This document shows, piece after piece, positions 50,566 through 51,280 of a stretch of DNA of 51,280 nt (position 1 is the first letter of the stretch; every line of letters starts with the position of its first letter). Source of the DNA: SIG299 sp045531895 (GTDB lineage Bacteria > Bacillota > Clostridia > Lachnospirales > Lachnospiraceae); contig JAZSEW010000118.1 of the NCBI GenBank assembly GCA_045531895.1, positions 1 to 51,280 on the forward strand, written 5' to 3'. Made by a program: the position numbers and the translations under genes. Under the pieces are notes generated by a model. The model saw nothing but the letters and a program-made list of their open reading frames with translations. It had not been told where the DNA came from and searched no databases.

Positions 50566-51280
50566 TTAAAACTGTTCGTTTCCAAGAAGCTCGTAGGTCT
50601 TCTTAGCACCTGCAAACATATCCTCGATAATTTCAGCCAGAGTACGGATTTCCTTTACCTGACCTGCTACCTGACCTGCCATTAAGGAACCGGTCTTTGT
50701 ATCACCATCAAACACGGCTCTTCTAAGGGAACCCAGGGTAAAGTTTTCCAGTTCCATCTTATCAGCGCCTTCTTTTTCACGCTTTACATATTCTCTTGCC
50801 ATCTGATTCTTTAAAATGCGGACCGGAGTACCACCGATACGGCCGGTAACGATAGTATCGTTGTCCTTTGCCTTAATCACTGCTTCCTTGTAATTCTCGT
50901 GAATTGGACATTCCTTACTTGCAAGAAGACATGTTCCTACCTGAACACCACTGGCACCCAGTGCAAATGCAGCCAGAACCTGTCTGCCATCTGCAATACC
51001 ACCGGCTGCGATAACCGGGATATTAAGAGCATCCACCATCTGCGGAATCATTGCCATGGTTGTCATTTCACCAACGTGGCCTCCACTTTCCGTACCCTCT
51101 GCGATAATATAATCCGCACCGGCTGCTTCTAATCTCTTAGCGATTAAAGTACTTGTCATAACCGGCATAACCAGACTGCCGTTTTCTTTCCACGCCGCCA
51201 TGAAAGGTGCCGGATTACCTGCACCGGTAGTGATTACTGCTATCTTTTCATGAGCCAGCAAATCTGCAATCTGCTCCGCA
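50566..51280 (-). CDS. fabK: Enoyl-ACP reductase II FabK, cut by the window edge
   Basis: FMN-dependent enoyl-ACP reductase of the nitronate-monooxygenase-like TIM barrel family. The frame runs open through the right edge, so about 238 C-terminal residues of the usual ~310 are present. IIAEGTESGGHVGE, IPVIAAGGIADGRQV and GASGVQVGTCLLASKEC bind FMN and phosphate. It replaces FabI, as in many Firmicutes. The upstream end of the operon (typically fabH and acpP) lies outside. Confidence 0.94.
   Translation of the reverse strand, partial: AEQIADLLAHEKIAVITTGAGNPAPFMAAWKENGSLVMPVMTSTLIAKRLEAAGADYIIAEGTESGGHVGEMTTMAMIPQMVDALNIPVIAAGGIADGRQVLAAFALGASGVQVGTCLLASKECPIHENYKEAVIKAKDNDTIVTGRIGGTPVRILKNQMAREYVKREKEGADKMELENFTLGSLRRAVFDGDTKTGSLMAGQVAGQVKEIRTLAEIIEDMFAGAKKTYELLGNEQF

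Noticed and set aside
1..51280. tRNA or rRNA genes, prophage, origin of replication
   Set aside because: No cloverleaf, rRNA signature, phage structural gene or DnaA-box cluster was noticed; a dedicated search could still find a missed small RNA.

Overview
The window reads as chromosome of a spore-forming, probably motile member of the Firmicutes, most likely a Lachnospiraceae-type Clostridium relative. Support: the low-to-moderate GC content, spoVAD-spoVAE, a fused AccD-AccA, FabK instead of FabI, a tryptophan T-box, DUF4250/CD3324/Cys-rich KTR proteins, and strong AGGAGG-type ribosome binding sites. Nearly all genes lie on the minus strand, so the biological reading order runs from right to left. 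I worked from translated reading frames and motifs only; family names are recognised from memory and were not searched.

Layout from left to right. 1-498: a tryptophan-specific T-box leader (minus strand) with its own promoter, followed by a second terminator and structured DNA up to the window edge, but no gene. 499-3333: a membrane chemotaxis receptor and an HD-GYP c-di-GMP phosphodiesterase. 3490-14398: an 11-kb, tightly packed, co-directional block of small-molecule modifying enzymes: seven GNAT genes (eight domains), two phosphotransferases of the aminoglycoside/choline-kinase fold (one fused to a methyltransferase), a hydrolase, an FMN reductase and small proteins. 14500-15305: a TetR regulator coupled to a Cys-rich KTR peptide, with a consensus promoter and an operator-like palindrome. 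15535-18252: two AraC regulators, CD3324 and RNHCP proteins. 18431-27170: housekeeping genes (glyA, recJ, a DUF4349 lipoprotein, a putative glycoside hydrolase, a SEC-C protein, rarA, YigZ, DUF4250). 27453-30302 (+): a class A penicillin-binding protein. 30439-31824: spoVAE and spoVAD with a sigma-G-like promoter and no spoVAC.

31898-43430 is the most striking region: six consecutive, almost gapless genes for two membrane-anchored BMP-family binding proteins, a hybrid histidine kinase with Hpt, a lone receiver, a second hybrid kinase that carries a complete phosphorelay ending in HD-GYP, and a PAS-PAS-GGDEF-GAF-GGDEF*-EAL protein. I infer that this is one sensory cassette that converts binding of an extracellular ligand (perhaps a nucleoside) into a change in c-di-GMP. 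nfo and a NfeD-like gene lie just upstream.

45019-51280: a fatty acid synthesis operon in the transcription order fabK (cut by the window edge), fabD, fabG, fabF, fabZ, a MarR/FabT-like regulator and accDA. The accB and accC genes that usually sit in this cluster are absent here.
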